This document shows, in pieces, positions 1 through 7,092 of a stretch of DNA of 7,130 nucleotides. Position numbers and translations under genes: made by a program. Numbering within the stretch: position 1 is the first letter of the stretch; the number at the start of each line of letters is the position of its first letter. The notes below the pieces were generated by a model. The model was not told the origin of the DNA and ran no database searches. It saw only the letters and a list, made by a program, of their open reading frames with translations. Source of the stretch: Prevotellaceae bacterium. Lineage in GTDB: Bacteria > Bacteroidota > Bacteroidia > Bacteroidales > UBA932. Location of the stretch: positions 1 through 7,130 of the forward strand of contig JAISDK010000294.1 in NCBI GenBank assembly GCA_031264875.1. The letters run 5' to 3'.

Positions 1-1187
1 GTCGAAGCCAGTTCGATGCATGATTCTGCTTTTTGCCGTTTAAACACCTCGTAGTCATCGCCCCGCTTTCCTGCGGCAGTATCCGACCACCGGGCAACTT
101 CGTCCCAGTACATCGGAGTAAGAATGTCAATGTTGTCTGTGTAAGCGCCTTTGTATGGAACTTTATAGTTGATTAATAAGGAAGCTGTTTCCTCCGGTTT
201 GCCGGATATTTCACAGTCCCAGATACTGTTGTTTTTATAAACAAAAATATTTCTGTTCAAATATGGCAGTACAGATTCCTTAAGCTGAAGATGTACGGTG
301 AATATGCCGAATGTGTTTGGAATGGACGAAATACGGTTGCGATACATCCGCCGGATATGTCGGCTTTCGGGAATCAGCGCCAGCGTCTGTGCCGGATGTA
401 TATTTGAAATAACGTATGTGCCTGATATCTGCTCTTCTTCATTGTAGTTCACGGCGCTGATTCTGCCATCCGTTTCGATTAGCTGCGAGACTTTTGCCTT
501 TGTGATAATGTTACCGTCGTTTGCGCGGATGAAGTCGGCGAGTTTGTTGGCAATCATCGAGCCGTTGCCTTTCAGTTTCCACGTACTCTGGATAAAGGAA
601 TTATTGATCTGTGCGAAAACGTACAGCGGCAGTTTGTTTGAACACAGCTCCATTGTCTGCGAGCCACCCGAAAGTATATTACGTAAAAGAGGGTCGTCTA
701 TAGTCTGTTGCAGGAACATGTATGCCGAACTTTCAAACAGTGTCGAATTTCCGAAATCCCCGGTAAAGCTGTCGAAAATATTATCTCCTATTTGCTTCAA
801 AAAATCCGTATAAGCCTCAAGCTGTCGTCTCTGATGAGGAAAATCCACTGCAAGAGTGTCAGCAAAACGTTTGTGTCCCGAGGCGAGAAAAAACGGGTTT
901 CCAGCTATAATGACCTCAGCAAAAGCATCTCTGTCTAATTTATGCCACGGCAAGTCAAGCAAATCGAAATATCCGAACAGTTTATGCAGCGACTGCCCTT
1001 CGTCAAGCCCTCCGACATAGTGAAAACCGGTGTCGAACACGGATTTACCTCGCCGGAACGTTTGCAGACATCCTCCGATTTGCGCGTTCTGTTCCAGGAT
1101 ACAGACTTTGTAGCCTTTTTTCGACAGAATGTATCCACATTCCAGTCCACCCAATCCGCTTCCGATTATAATTACGTCGTATTTCAT
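1..1187 (-). CDS. FAD-dependent oxidoreductase, phytoene desaturase / retinol saturase-like (C-terminus off the window)
   Basis: The frame opens at the ATG on 1187-1185 and stays open for 395 codons to the left edge, so only the C-terminus is missing; I recall relatives of about 490-510 residues, which would put roughly 100 residues outside. The N-terminus MKYDVIIIGSGLGGLECG is a Rossmann FAD-binding fold with the GxGxxG signature at residues 9-14, followed by the acidic residue E32 at the end of strand 2 and a GG pair at 38-39. Residues 51-60 (FDTGFHYVGG) are typical of the CrtI/all-trans-retinol saturase group, as are the KGNGSMI stretch near 206 and VISNIHP near 259. Such enzymes saturate, desaturate or isomerise polyene or isoprenoid chains; the substrate here is unknown. 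The start overlaps the stop of the upstream exporter gene (ATGA, 1187-1184), which implies translational coupling and a shared product or pathway. Family assignment is secure, substrate is not. Confidence 0.9.
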   Translation of the reverse strand, partial: MKYDVIIIGSGLGGLECGYILSKKGYKVCILEQNAQIGGCLQTFRRGKSVFDTGFHYVGGLDEGQSLHKLFGYFDLLDLPWHKLDRDAFAEVIIAGNPFFLASGHKRFADTLAVDFPHQRRQLEAYTDFLKQIGDNIFDSFTGDFGNSTLFESSAYMFLQQTIDDPLLRNILSGGSQTMELCSNKLPLYVFAQINNSFIQSTWKLKGNGSMIANKLADFIRANDGNIITKAKVSQLIETDGRISAVNYNEEEQISGTYVISNIHPAQTLALIPESRHIRRMYRNRISSIPNTFGIFTVHLQLKESVLPYLNRNIFVYKNNSIWDCEISGKPEETASLLINYKVPYKGAYTDNIDILTPMYWDEVARWSDTAAGKRGDDYEVFKRQKAESCIELAS

Positions 1188-3694
1188 TGCTCGATATCAG
1201 TTTGCTGCCTGTTTCGCGCCCATTTTTCGAGTATGGGCGTTTTTCCTTTTTCTACTCGACGGGTAATCAGCAGCCAGAACAAAAACGGCTGTAGCGAATA
1301 TGCTATCAATACCGTAGAGGTCATTCCGATAAGAGTGGTTACTCCGATGGATTTAATCGCCGGATGAACGGCAAAAAACAGGGACAGTATCACGATAATC
1401 AATATGACTGCCGAGAAAAATATAGCGGTCTTGTGGTATATCAGCAGGGATTGCCGTTTGTTGCGGTACTTGGCCAACAGTCCGTCCATTATAAAGATAC
1501 TGTAATCGACTCCTATTCCAAATATGAAACTTGAGATAATGATGTTTATCAGGTTAAATTCCAAACCGAAAATCGCCATAACACCCAAAACGATGTACCA
1601 GCTGAGCGCCATCGGCATGAAAGCAAGCATTGCCAGAACGAAGCTTCTCAGTGAAATCAGCAGTACCAGCAGAACGAACAGGGATGATACCGTAAGCGTG
1701 GTATTAAAGTCGCGGTGAATGGATTTGATCATATTGTTAGCGTAGTATATCGGGTCGATGACTGCCAGATTTTTGCTGTCGGCGCTCACTTTGTTTCCTA
1801 TGTCCAGCAATTTTTCCTTGTTCATGCGCACGGGAGTGAATACGAGATAACTGTTGTCGGTATATTCAATCAGGTTACTCAAAATGGCGCTGGGAATGAT
1901 TTCCGCATCGTACAGCGATACAGGTTCATATCCGGCATCAAGCATATCGAAAAACGGGATGAATGTATCCGGCGAAAACTTGTATCCGGCTCCGGCGGCG
2001 GTGACGTTTTCCCTTACTTCATTCTTTTTCTCCTCTGTCCAGTATGAGTTCCAGTGTTTTATGCGCGATATCTGTTCTCCTGTCGAGATAAATATGTTCG
2101 ACGAGGCTGAATATCCGGCTATTTCGCCCTTATTCTTTAAATCCTCTAATTTTCCGCAAAGCGTATGGTTGAAAATCAGCGCCGAATCCTGATTTTCGGA
2201 AATCGTGGCAAAATAGAAGGTCGATTGATTTTCTGCTGTTTTCGAGGCGAGTAAATTCTGGGAACGGACAAGCTGCTTGTTATTGTAGCCGATATGCCGC
2301 AAATTGGAATCGAACTGTACATTGTCTGAAACGGTGAAACAAATTGCGCTGACTATCAGTATGACGGCAATCAGCCATATCTGTTTTTCCATCGGGTATG
2401 AATTTATCTTTTCCAGCAGTCTAAAGGCTTTTTCCGATTTTCTGCCGGTCTTCGGCCCGAAAAATTGAGGCATATACAGCAGGGCAAATATTGTGGTGCC
2501 CGTTAATCCCAGCGAAGCAAACAGTCCGAAATCGTGCAGCAGTTCCGATTTGGTGAGCATCAGGCTCATAAACGCTCCGATGGTGGTCAGCACGCCCAGG
2601 ATGACAGGAGTAGTCTGGTCTTCCAGCACTTTTTCCGAATCGCCAACATATTTGTAGTGAGCAATAATGTGCAGACAGTAACTGAATGCAACGCCCATGA
2701 TGATTGCCCCGATGCCCAGAGCCATAACGGACATGCTTCCCTTGATGAAATACATCACCGACATGGCAAACAGCACTCCGTAGATGATTGGCGCCAGCAG
2801 GTAAAATAAGGTGGACTTATTTTTGAAACAGCCGATTAGAAGTACGAGTATCACGATCAGGGAAATGGAAACGGTGAGCAGCAGGTCTTTTTTTATCCGT
2901 GCGGCATTGCTGACGCTCAGTACCGGCTGTCCGTGGTAAAGTATTTCTATTTCGGGATTTTGTTTTGTATATTCTTTGACTGCGCGCTGCAATATCTCTA
3001 CAAACCGTGTTGAAAGCCCTGAATCCAGAGTTTTGAAGTTGGGCGCCACAAACGCCACGGCTACAGTAGTATCCGAAGTGAATATATGTCCGTTGTACAG
3101 CACGTAGTTTCCGCCAAGCCCGAAGTTGCCGACCTGCGACAGGAAAATATTCCGCAAGCCAATCGGGTCACGTGTGATTACGTCTTTATATGCCATTCCG
3201 GCGGTCGAAGTTATGGTATTATAATTTTCGGCCATTTGATGGTCAAGCTGTTTTTTGCTCAACAGCGAATCCAGCAGCGGATACTGTGATTCGTCGATAA
3301 ATACAGGCGCATTTTCGTAGAGAAACGCAATGGCGTCCTGAATCACTTCTTCTTCGACCTGATAAAATATGCTGTTTATCAAACTGCTGGCAATGTCTTT
3401 TTCAATCAGCAGCTCTGAAAAATCGTCACAGGCCTGTATCAAATCGTCGGGAGTGGCGTCCCCTGTCCTTGAATTGAACAGGATAAACACTTTATCCTTG
3501 ACTTTCAGATTGGCAAACACAAATTTTTCAACGCCCTTTTCTTCAATCGACGGGAGAAGCTGGGTGATGTCTTCCGCAAAATTGATTTTCAAGCCCGACC
3601 ATGCAAAAAATGCTGTCGATAAAAGCAGGATGCTGTAAAACACAGTCTTGTGAGTATTGAAATATCTATATATAAAAACAGTAAACTTTGTCAT
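1184..3694 (-). CDS. MMPL/RND-family exporter, 12 predicted transmembrane helices
   Basis: 836 residues with the duplicated RND/MMPL architecture. Helix TM1 is at about 17-34, then a large periplasmic domain (35-267), then TM2-TM6 (about 270-289, 295-316, 320-346, 361-380, 388-411). The second half repeats this: TM7 at about 437-455, a periplasmic domain (456-662), and TM8-TM12 (665-682, 685-708, 712-738, 754-774, 783-810). TM10 carries GIGVDYSIFIMDG with the D730-Y731 pair that in MMPL proteins takes part in proton relay. The matching TM4 motif is GVAFSYCLHI, with S338 where Asp would be expected. It resembles the predicted exporters of COG4258 type, inner-membrane proton-driven transporters of lipids or other hydrophobic products. 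The start ATG at 3694 directly precedes a charged N-terminal segment and TM1. The stop overlaps the next gene's start by ATGA, so the two form one transcription unit. The cargo cannot be read from the sequence. Confidence 0.88.
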   Translation of the reverse strand: MTKFTVFIYRYFNTHKTVFYSILLLSTAFFAWSGLKINFAEDITQLLPSIEEKGVEKFVFANLKVKDKVFILFNSRTGDATPDDLIQACDDFSELLIEKDIASSLINSIFYQVEEEVIQDAIAFLYENAPVFIDESQYPLLDSLLSKKQLDHQMAENYNTITSTAGMAYKDVITRDPIGLRNIFLSQVGNFGLGGNYVLYNGHIFTSDTTVAVAFVAPNFKTLDSGLSTRFVEILQRAVKEYTKQNPEIEILYHGQPVLSVSNAARIKKDLLLTVSISLIVILVLLIGCFKNKSTLFYLLAPIIYGVLFAMSVMYFIKGSMSVMALGIGAIIMGVAFSYCLHIIAHYKYVGDSEKVLEDQTTPVILGVLTTIGAFMSLMLTKSELLHDFGLFASLGLTGTTIFALLYMPQFFGPKTGRKSEKAFRLLEKINSYPMEKQIWLIAVILIVSAICFTVSDNVQFDSNLRHIGYNNKQLVRSQNLLASKTAENQSTFYFATISENQDSALIFNHTLCGKLEDLKNKGEIAGYSASSNIFISTGEQISRIKHWNSYWTEEKKNEVRENVTAAGAGYKFSPDTFIPFFDMLDAGYEPVSLYDAEIIPSAILSNLIEYTDNSYLVFTPVRMNKEKLLDIGNKVSADSKNLAVIDPIYYANNMIKSIHRDFNTTLTVSSLFVLLVLLISLRSFVLAMLAFMPMALSWYIVLGVMAIFGLEFNLINIIISSFIFGIGVDYSIFIMDGLLAKYRNKRQSLLIYHKTAIFFSAVILIIVILSLFFAVHPAIKSIGVTTLIGMTSTVLIAYSLQPFLFWLLITRRVEKGKTPILEKWARNRQQTDIEQ

Positions 3695-3790
3695 AACAGT
3701 ACGTTCTTCTCAGGCGCTCCTATATTGTTGTATTTTTATTTTATTCATAATCAATCGCATGTTTGAATATTTTACTTTCTAAATAATTCG

Positions 3791-3822
3791 CAAATGTAGT
3801 GACAAATGTGCAAACGGACAAA
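3791..3822 (-). promoter_or_regulatory. Candidate Bacteroidetes-type promoter for the exporter/oxidoreductase unit
   Basis: Read on the minus strand, TTTG (3822-3819) is followed after 20 bases by TACATTTG (3798-3791), an exact match to the Bacteroidetes -7 consensus TAnnTTTG with the usual spacing to the -33 element. Transcription would begin near 3784, giving a leader of about 90 bases before the ATG at 3694. It lies between the pckA terminator and the exporter gene, as expected if that unit is transcribed independently. The surrounding DNA is A/T-rich with several other CAAA words, so chance contributes to the match. Confidence 0.5.
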
Positions 3823-3865
3823 TTGCAGGGATAAGGCTGTAAACGTTGATACGTCAGAAAGAAAA

Positions 3866-3900
3866 GACAAAGCCGCTTTGCAGAGAAAAGCGGCTTCGTC
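3866..3900 (-). terminator. Hairpin terminator downstream of pckA
   Basis: A perfect 10-bp stem (AAGCCGCTTT at 3870-3879 pairing with AAAGCGGCTT at 3887-3896) encloses a 7-base loop. It extends by three further pairs (GAC 3866-3868 with GTC 3898-3900) after one mismatch. On the minus strand the stem is followed by a T-rich stretch (TTGTCTTTTCTTTC), the form of a rho-independent terminator. It begins 22 bases past the pckA stop and so ends the pckA transcript before the exporter promoter. Confidence 0.8.
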
Positions 3901-3922
3901 AAAATTTAATTATTTCAAAAAT

Positions 3923-5512
3923 TTACAAATAAGGACCTGCGTTAATCAACGCTTTGCCTTCCGGAGTATCCGTATATTGTTTAAAGTTTGCGATATACTT
4001 TTCAGCAAGGCTTTTTGCTTTCTTTTCCCATTCGGCAACATCCTTGTATGTGCTTCTCGGATCAAGTATGTCGGAAACGCCATCCAGCTTTTCAGGAACA
4101 GTGAGATTCAAAACCGGTATTTTTACGGTTTTTGCCTTTTCTATTGAGCCGTCAATAATTGCATCAATAATTGCGCGCGTATCTTTCAGTGAGATACGTT
4201 TTCCCGTACCGTTCCATCCCGTATTGACGAGATAGGCTTTGGCTCCGTGCTGTTGCATTTTGCCGCCCAGAGTCTGTGCATATTTTGTGGGGTGCAGAGT
4301 GAGGAACGCTTCGCCGAAAGCAGGCGAGAACGAGGGAAGCGGTTCAACAATACCGCGTTCCGTTCCTGCAAGTTTCGATGTATAACCGCAGAGGAAATGA
4401 TATTTGGCCTGCGCATCGTCGAGGATCGAAACGGGAGGCAAAACTCCGAATGCGTCAGCGGAAAGATACACGATTTTGCTTGCATGTCCCGCTTTTGAAG
4501 GTAGCACTATCTTGTTGATATTGTAGATGGGATACGAAACGCGAGTGTTTTCGGTGATTGAGCCGTCGGAATAGTCGGGCGTTCCATCCGCTTTGACAAC
4601 AACGTTTTCCAGTAAAGCGTCGCGCTTGATTGCTCTCCAGATATCGGGTTCGTTTTCTTCGCTCAGGTTGATAACCTTGGCATAGCATCCACCTTCGTAG
4701 TTGAACACGCCGTTATCGTCCCAGCCGTGTTCGTCGTCGCCAATCAGGTAGCGTTTCGGGTCGGCGGAGAGGGTTGTCTTTCCCGTTCCGGAAAGACCGA
4801 AAAATATGGCAACATCGCCTTTCTCACCTACATTAGCCGAGCAGTGCATCGACGCCATGCCTTTCAGCGGCAGATAGTAGTTCATCATGGAGAACATTCC
4901 TTTCTTCATTTCGCCTCCATACCATGTGCCTCCTATAATCTGCTCTTTTTCCGTCAGGTTGAAGAGTACAAATACTTCCGAATTAAGTTTATGCTCTTTC
5001 CATTTCGGGTTTGTTACCTTCGACGAGTTGAAAACAACAAAATCGGGTTCCCCGTAATGTTCCAGTTCGTACTGTGACGGACGGATGAACATGTTTGTAA
5101 CAAAGTGAGCCTGCCATGCAACTTCCATGATAAAACGAACTTTCATGCGGGTATCAACGTTGGTTCCGCAAAAAGTATCAACTACATACAGCTTCTTTGC
5201 AGTGTTTAACTGTTGTATCGATAATGATTTCAAATCGTTCCATACATCCGCGCTAACCGGCTTGTTGATATTTCCGTCCCACCAGACTGTATTTTCCGTT
5301 ACGGAGTCTTTCACGATATAGCGGTCTTTTGGAGAACGTCCGGTGAAAACGCCGGTTTTAACAGATACAGCGCCGGTTGTTGTCAATTCTCCTTTCTCGA
5401 ATCCTTCATTGGCAGGGTCTGTTTCCGCCTTGAAGAACTGTTCGTAAGCAGGATTATATACAATTTCTATATTGCCGTTAATTCCATACTTTGTCAAATC
5501 TACTTTAGCCAT
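3923..5512 (-). CDS. pckA: Phosphoenolpyruvate carboxykinase (ATP)
   Basis: 529 residues, close to the 540 of the E. coli enzyme and apparently full length. It catalyses the reversible conversion of oxaloacetate plus ATP to phosphoenolpyruvate, CO2 and ADP in the cytoplasm. In fermenting Bacteroidales it often runs in the carboxylating direction toward succinate (family knowledge). Visible active-site elements: R59 in TGRSPKD; K203/K204 in GGEMKKGMFSMMNY; H223 in SMHCSAN; the P-loop GLSGTGKTT (239-247, K245 and T246); the metal-binding pair D259-D260 in IGDDEHGWDD; and R324 in ENTRVSYP. These sit at a constant offset of 9 from the known E. coli catalytic residues where I could compare. The start ATG at 5512 is preceded by an A/T-rich leader without a Shine-Dalgarno site, typical of Bacteroidetes. 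Its own terminator follows, so it appears monocistronic. Nothing odd in the protein. Confidence 0.98.
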   Translation of the reverse strand: MAKVDLTKYGINGNIEIVYNPAYEQFFKAETDPANEGFEKGELTTTGAVSVKTGVFTGRSPKDRYIVKDSVTENTVWWDGNINKPVSADVWNDLKSLSIQQLNTAKKLYVVDTFCGTNVDTRMKVRFIMEVAWQAHFVTNMFIRPSQYELEHYGEPDFVVFNSSKVTNPKWKEHKLNSEVFVLFNLTEKEQIIGGTWYGGEMKKGMFSMMNYYLPLKGMASMHCSANVGEKGDVAIFFGLSGTGKTTLSADPKRYLIGDDEHGWDDNGVFNYEGGCYAKVINLSEENEPDIWRAIKRDALLENVVVKADGTPDYSDGSITENTRVSYPIYNINKIVLPSKAGHASKIVYLSADAFGVLPPVSILDDAQAKYHFLCGYTSKLAGTERGIVEPLPSFSPAFGEAFLTLHPTKYAQTLGGKMQQHGAKAYLVNTGWNGTGKRISLKDTRAIIDAIIDGSIEKAKTVKIPVLNLTVPEKLDGVSDILDPRSTYKDVAEWEKKAKSLAEKYIANFKQYTDTPEGKALINAGPYL

Positions 5513-5577
5513 TTATTATAATTTATCTTTTAAAATATTTATATTCCATTTCAAATTCTTATACGCAAAAAATCGTG

Positions 5578-5585
5578 CGAAGGTA
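5578..5585 (-). promoter_or_regulatory. Tentative -7 element of the pckA promoter
   Basis: On the minus strand TACCTTCG (5585-5578) matches the Bacteroidetes -7 consensus TAnnTTTG at all but one fixed position. It would place the transcription start near 5571 and give a leader of roughly 58 bases before the pckA ATG at 5512. No convincing TTTG was found at the expected upstream distance (only TTTA, with a spacing about 2-3 bases too long), so this is a weak call made partly from position. Confidence 0.35.
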
Positions 5586-5708
5586 AGCAATATTATTTTA
5601 ATGGATAATAAATTTTCTTAACAGCCTGTGCTGTAGATAAGTTTTCGGGATACGCGAAAAGATGCCGGGTGTAATACATGTCGTTTCAGTACATTACTGC
5701 TGCTGTCC

Positions 5709-5767
5709 AAACTGTATTTTATAAAATACAAAAAACAGTGGAAATTGTATTTTGTAAAATACAGTTT
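5709..5767. promoter_or_regulatory. Nested double-palindrome operator candidate upstream of the AAA ATPase gene
   Basis: Two 18-bp palindromes lie 33 bp apart centre to centre. TGTATTTTATAAAATACA (5713-5730) is a perfect palindrome; TGTATTTTGTAAAATACA (5746-5763) differs only in its two central bases. With their flanks they also form one larger inverted repeat: the 23-base arms 5709-5731 and 5745-5767 are reverse complements except for one position, around a 13-base spacer. The downstream palindrome overlaps the -33 region of the ATPase promoter, so a bound protein would probably block or modulate transcription. About three helical turns between centres would suit two dimers on nearly the same DNA face. 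That the ATPase itself binds here is inference; a hairpin role in RNA is less likely because the element lies upstream of the predicted start of transcription. Confidence 0.75.
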
Positions 5768-5776
5768 GTACCTTTG
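5745..5776 (+). promoter_or_regulatory. Promoter of the AAA ATPase gene
   Basis: TACCTTTG (5769-5776) matches the Bacteroidetes -7 consensus TAnnTTTG exactly, and TTG (5745-5747) stands 21 bases upstream as the -33 element. Transcription would start near 5783, only about 9 bases before the ATG at 5792. The position decides the gene's start: an in-frame ATG at 5678 would lie upstream of this promoter and force the palindromes to be translated. Confidence 0.65.
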
Positions 5777-5791
5777 CGAAAAATTAAGGAT

Positions 5792-6994
5792 ATGAAACAG
5801 TTATTCTCAGCGTTTTATCGCAAATTGGAAGAAACAGACATGCGTTTTGAACGCTACCTGAAAAGTCAAATTGACTGGAACAACCGTCTGACAGCCATTA
5901 CGGGCGCTCGCGGAACAGGCAAAACCACTATGCTGCTGCAACATATAAAGGATACTTTTGGCAGTAACCCGCAAGATGTGTTGTATGTCAGTTTGGACAA
6001 TATATATTTCAGTGTAAACAATTTATATTCGCTTGCCAACAGCTTTTACCTGCTTGGTGGAAAAGAACTGTATTTCGACGAAGTGCATAAATATCCCGCC
6101 TGGGCGCAGGAAATAAAGAATATTTATGACGATTTTCCAAAACTGAAAGTGGTTTTTACCGGCTCGTCCATATTGCAGGTCTTCAAGGCAAACGCAGATT
6201 TGAGCCGCCGCGTAAGGCATTTTCAGCTATATGGATTGTCGTTCCGCGAATTTTTGATTTTTGAGGGTTTGCTGCAAAAAACGCAACAGCCGTTTTCGCT
6301 TGCCGAAATTCTTGAAAACCACGTTCCCATTGCACAGAAACTGATAAGGGAAATCACGCCTTTGCCCGCCTTTCAAAAATATCTGCAATATGGATATTAT
6401 CCCTATTACCAGGAAGATATTGCGGGTTATGGCGAGCGTGTGCTGCAAACGTTCAACTCCATAATGGAAAGTGATTTGCCGAATGTGGAAAACATTGATT
6501 TTTACTCAATCAGCCGGATAAAAAAGCTGTTTTACATACTCTCGGAAATGGCGCCTTATACGCCAAACATTTCTCAACTCAGCCAGCAGGTCGATGTAAC
6601 CCGCACAAGTTTAACAAACTATCTTTTGCTACTCGAAAAAGCGCACGCAATTTTATTGCTGAGAAAAAAGGCGACAGGCATACGACAAATGGTAAAGCCT
6701 GAAAAAATCTACCTGCAAAATTCAAATTACAATTACGCGCTCTCGGCAGAAAACCCCGAAACGGGAACTGTACGCGAAACATTTTTTTACAACCAGCTCC
6801 AGGCAAATCACGATGTTGCATACACGGAAGAAACCGATTTTTGCATTGACGGAAAGTACTATTTTGAAATTGGCGGGAAAAATAAAAATACTCGGCAAAT
6901 CAGGGATTTAAACAATGCTTACCTTGCACTTGACGGCATTGCAACAGGTTTTCGTAACGAAATTCCATTATGGCTGTTCGGTTTGTTGTATTAA
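5792..6994 (+). CDS. AAA ATPase with winged helix and DUF4143-like C-terminal domain
   Basis: 400 residues from the ATG at 5792. The N-terminal AAA domain has Walker A GARGTGKTT (38-46, K44), Walker B LYFDEVHK (93-100, D96-E97), a sensor-1 type strand VVFTGSS (120-126) and an arginine pair R139-R140 in the usual arginine-finger region. Residues about 258-292 (SQLSQQVDVTRTSLTNYLLL and on) form a helix-turn-helix/winged-helix segment. The C-terminus has the DUF4143 pattern related to PD-(D/E)XK nucleases: E329, D349 in TDFCID, and E359-x3-K363 in YYFEIGGK. Such proteins are often multicopy in Bacteroidetes genomes and their biological role is not established. An in-frame ATG at 5678 would add 38 residues, but these merely translate the palindromes (near-repeated TVFYKIQ/IVFCKIQ) and precede the promoter, so I reject it. 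AAGGA sits one base before the ATG, too close to be a normal Shine-Dalgarno site. The gene stands alone, divergent from pckA. Confidence 0.9.
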   Translation: MKQLFSAFYRKLEETDMRFERYLKSQIDWNNRLTAITGARGTGKTTMLLQHIKDTFGSNPQDVLYVSLDNIYFSVNNLYSLANSFYLLGGKELYFDEVHKYPAWAQEIKNIYDDFPKLKVVFTGSSILQVFKANADLSRRVRHFQLYGLSFREFLIFEGLLQKTQQPFSLAEILENHVPIAQKLIREITPLPAFQKYLQYGYYPYYQEDIAGYGERVLQTFNSIMESDLPNVENIDFYSISRIKKLFYILSEMAPYTPNISQLSQQVDVTRTSLTNYLLLLEKAHAILLLRKKATGIRQMVKPEKIYLQNSNYNYALSAENPETGTVRETFFYNQLQANHDVAYTEETDFCIDGKYYFEIGGKNKNTRQIRDLNNAYLALDGIATGFRNEIPLWLFGLLY

Positions 6995-7064
6995 AGCTGA
7001 ATTACTTATGAAATTGTTGTGAAATAAATTGACTGTTTTCTTAATCTCTTGTGATAAAATATTG

Positions 7065-7092
7065 CCGTCAGCTTTAGCTGACGGAACTTTTT
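7065..7092 (+). terminator. Possible rho-independent terminator of the ATPase gene
   Basis: The palindrome CCGTCAGCTTTAGCTGACGG (7065-7084) can fold into an 8-bp G/C-rich stem with a TTTA loop and is followed by AAC and five T (7088-7092). It lies 70 bases past the ATPase stop. The same sequence is also one copy of a repeat, so termination may be a secondary use. Confidence 0.5.

Noticed and set aside
942..1367. 141-codon plus-strand open frame
   Set aside because: It runs antisense across the well-supported oxidoreductase and exporter genes, spans their junction and resembles no known protein.
3710..3760. 16-codon minus-strand open frame (MRLIMNKIKIQQYRSA) in the exporter leader
   Set aside because: It could be a leader peptide, but it has no attenuator-like hairpin, no informative codon run and no recognisable start context; a frame this short is expected by chance.
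4727..5077. 116-codon plus-strand open frame
   Set aside because: It is antisense to the highly conserved pckA coding sequence and its peptide has no recognisable features.
5621..5660. Small inverted repeats (ACAGC/GCTGT at 5621-5634; TTTTCG/CGAAAA at 5642-5660) in the divergent intergenic region
   Set aside because: Stems of only 5-6 bp with no T-run or promoter relation; not distinguishable from chance.
5678..5791. N-terminal extension of the ATPase from the in-frame ATG at 5678
   Set aside because: It lies upstream of the exact -7 box and would translate the palindromic operator; its peptide is repetitive only because the DNA is, and the protein's conserved part begins after 5792.
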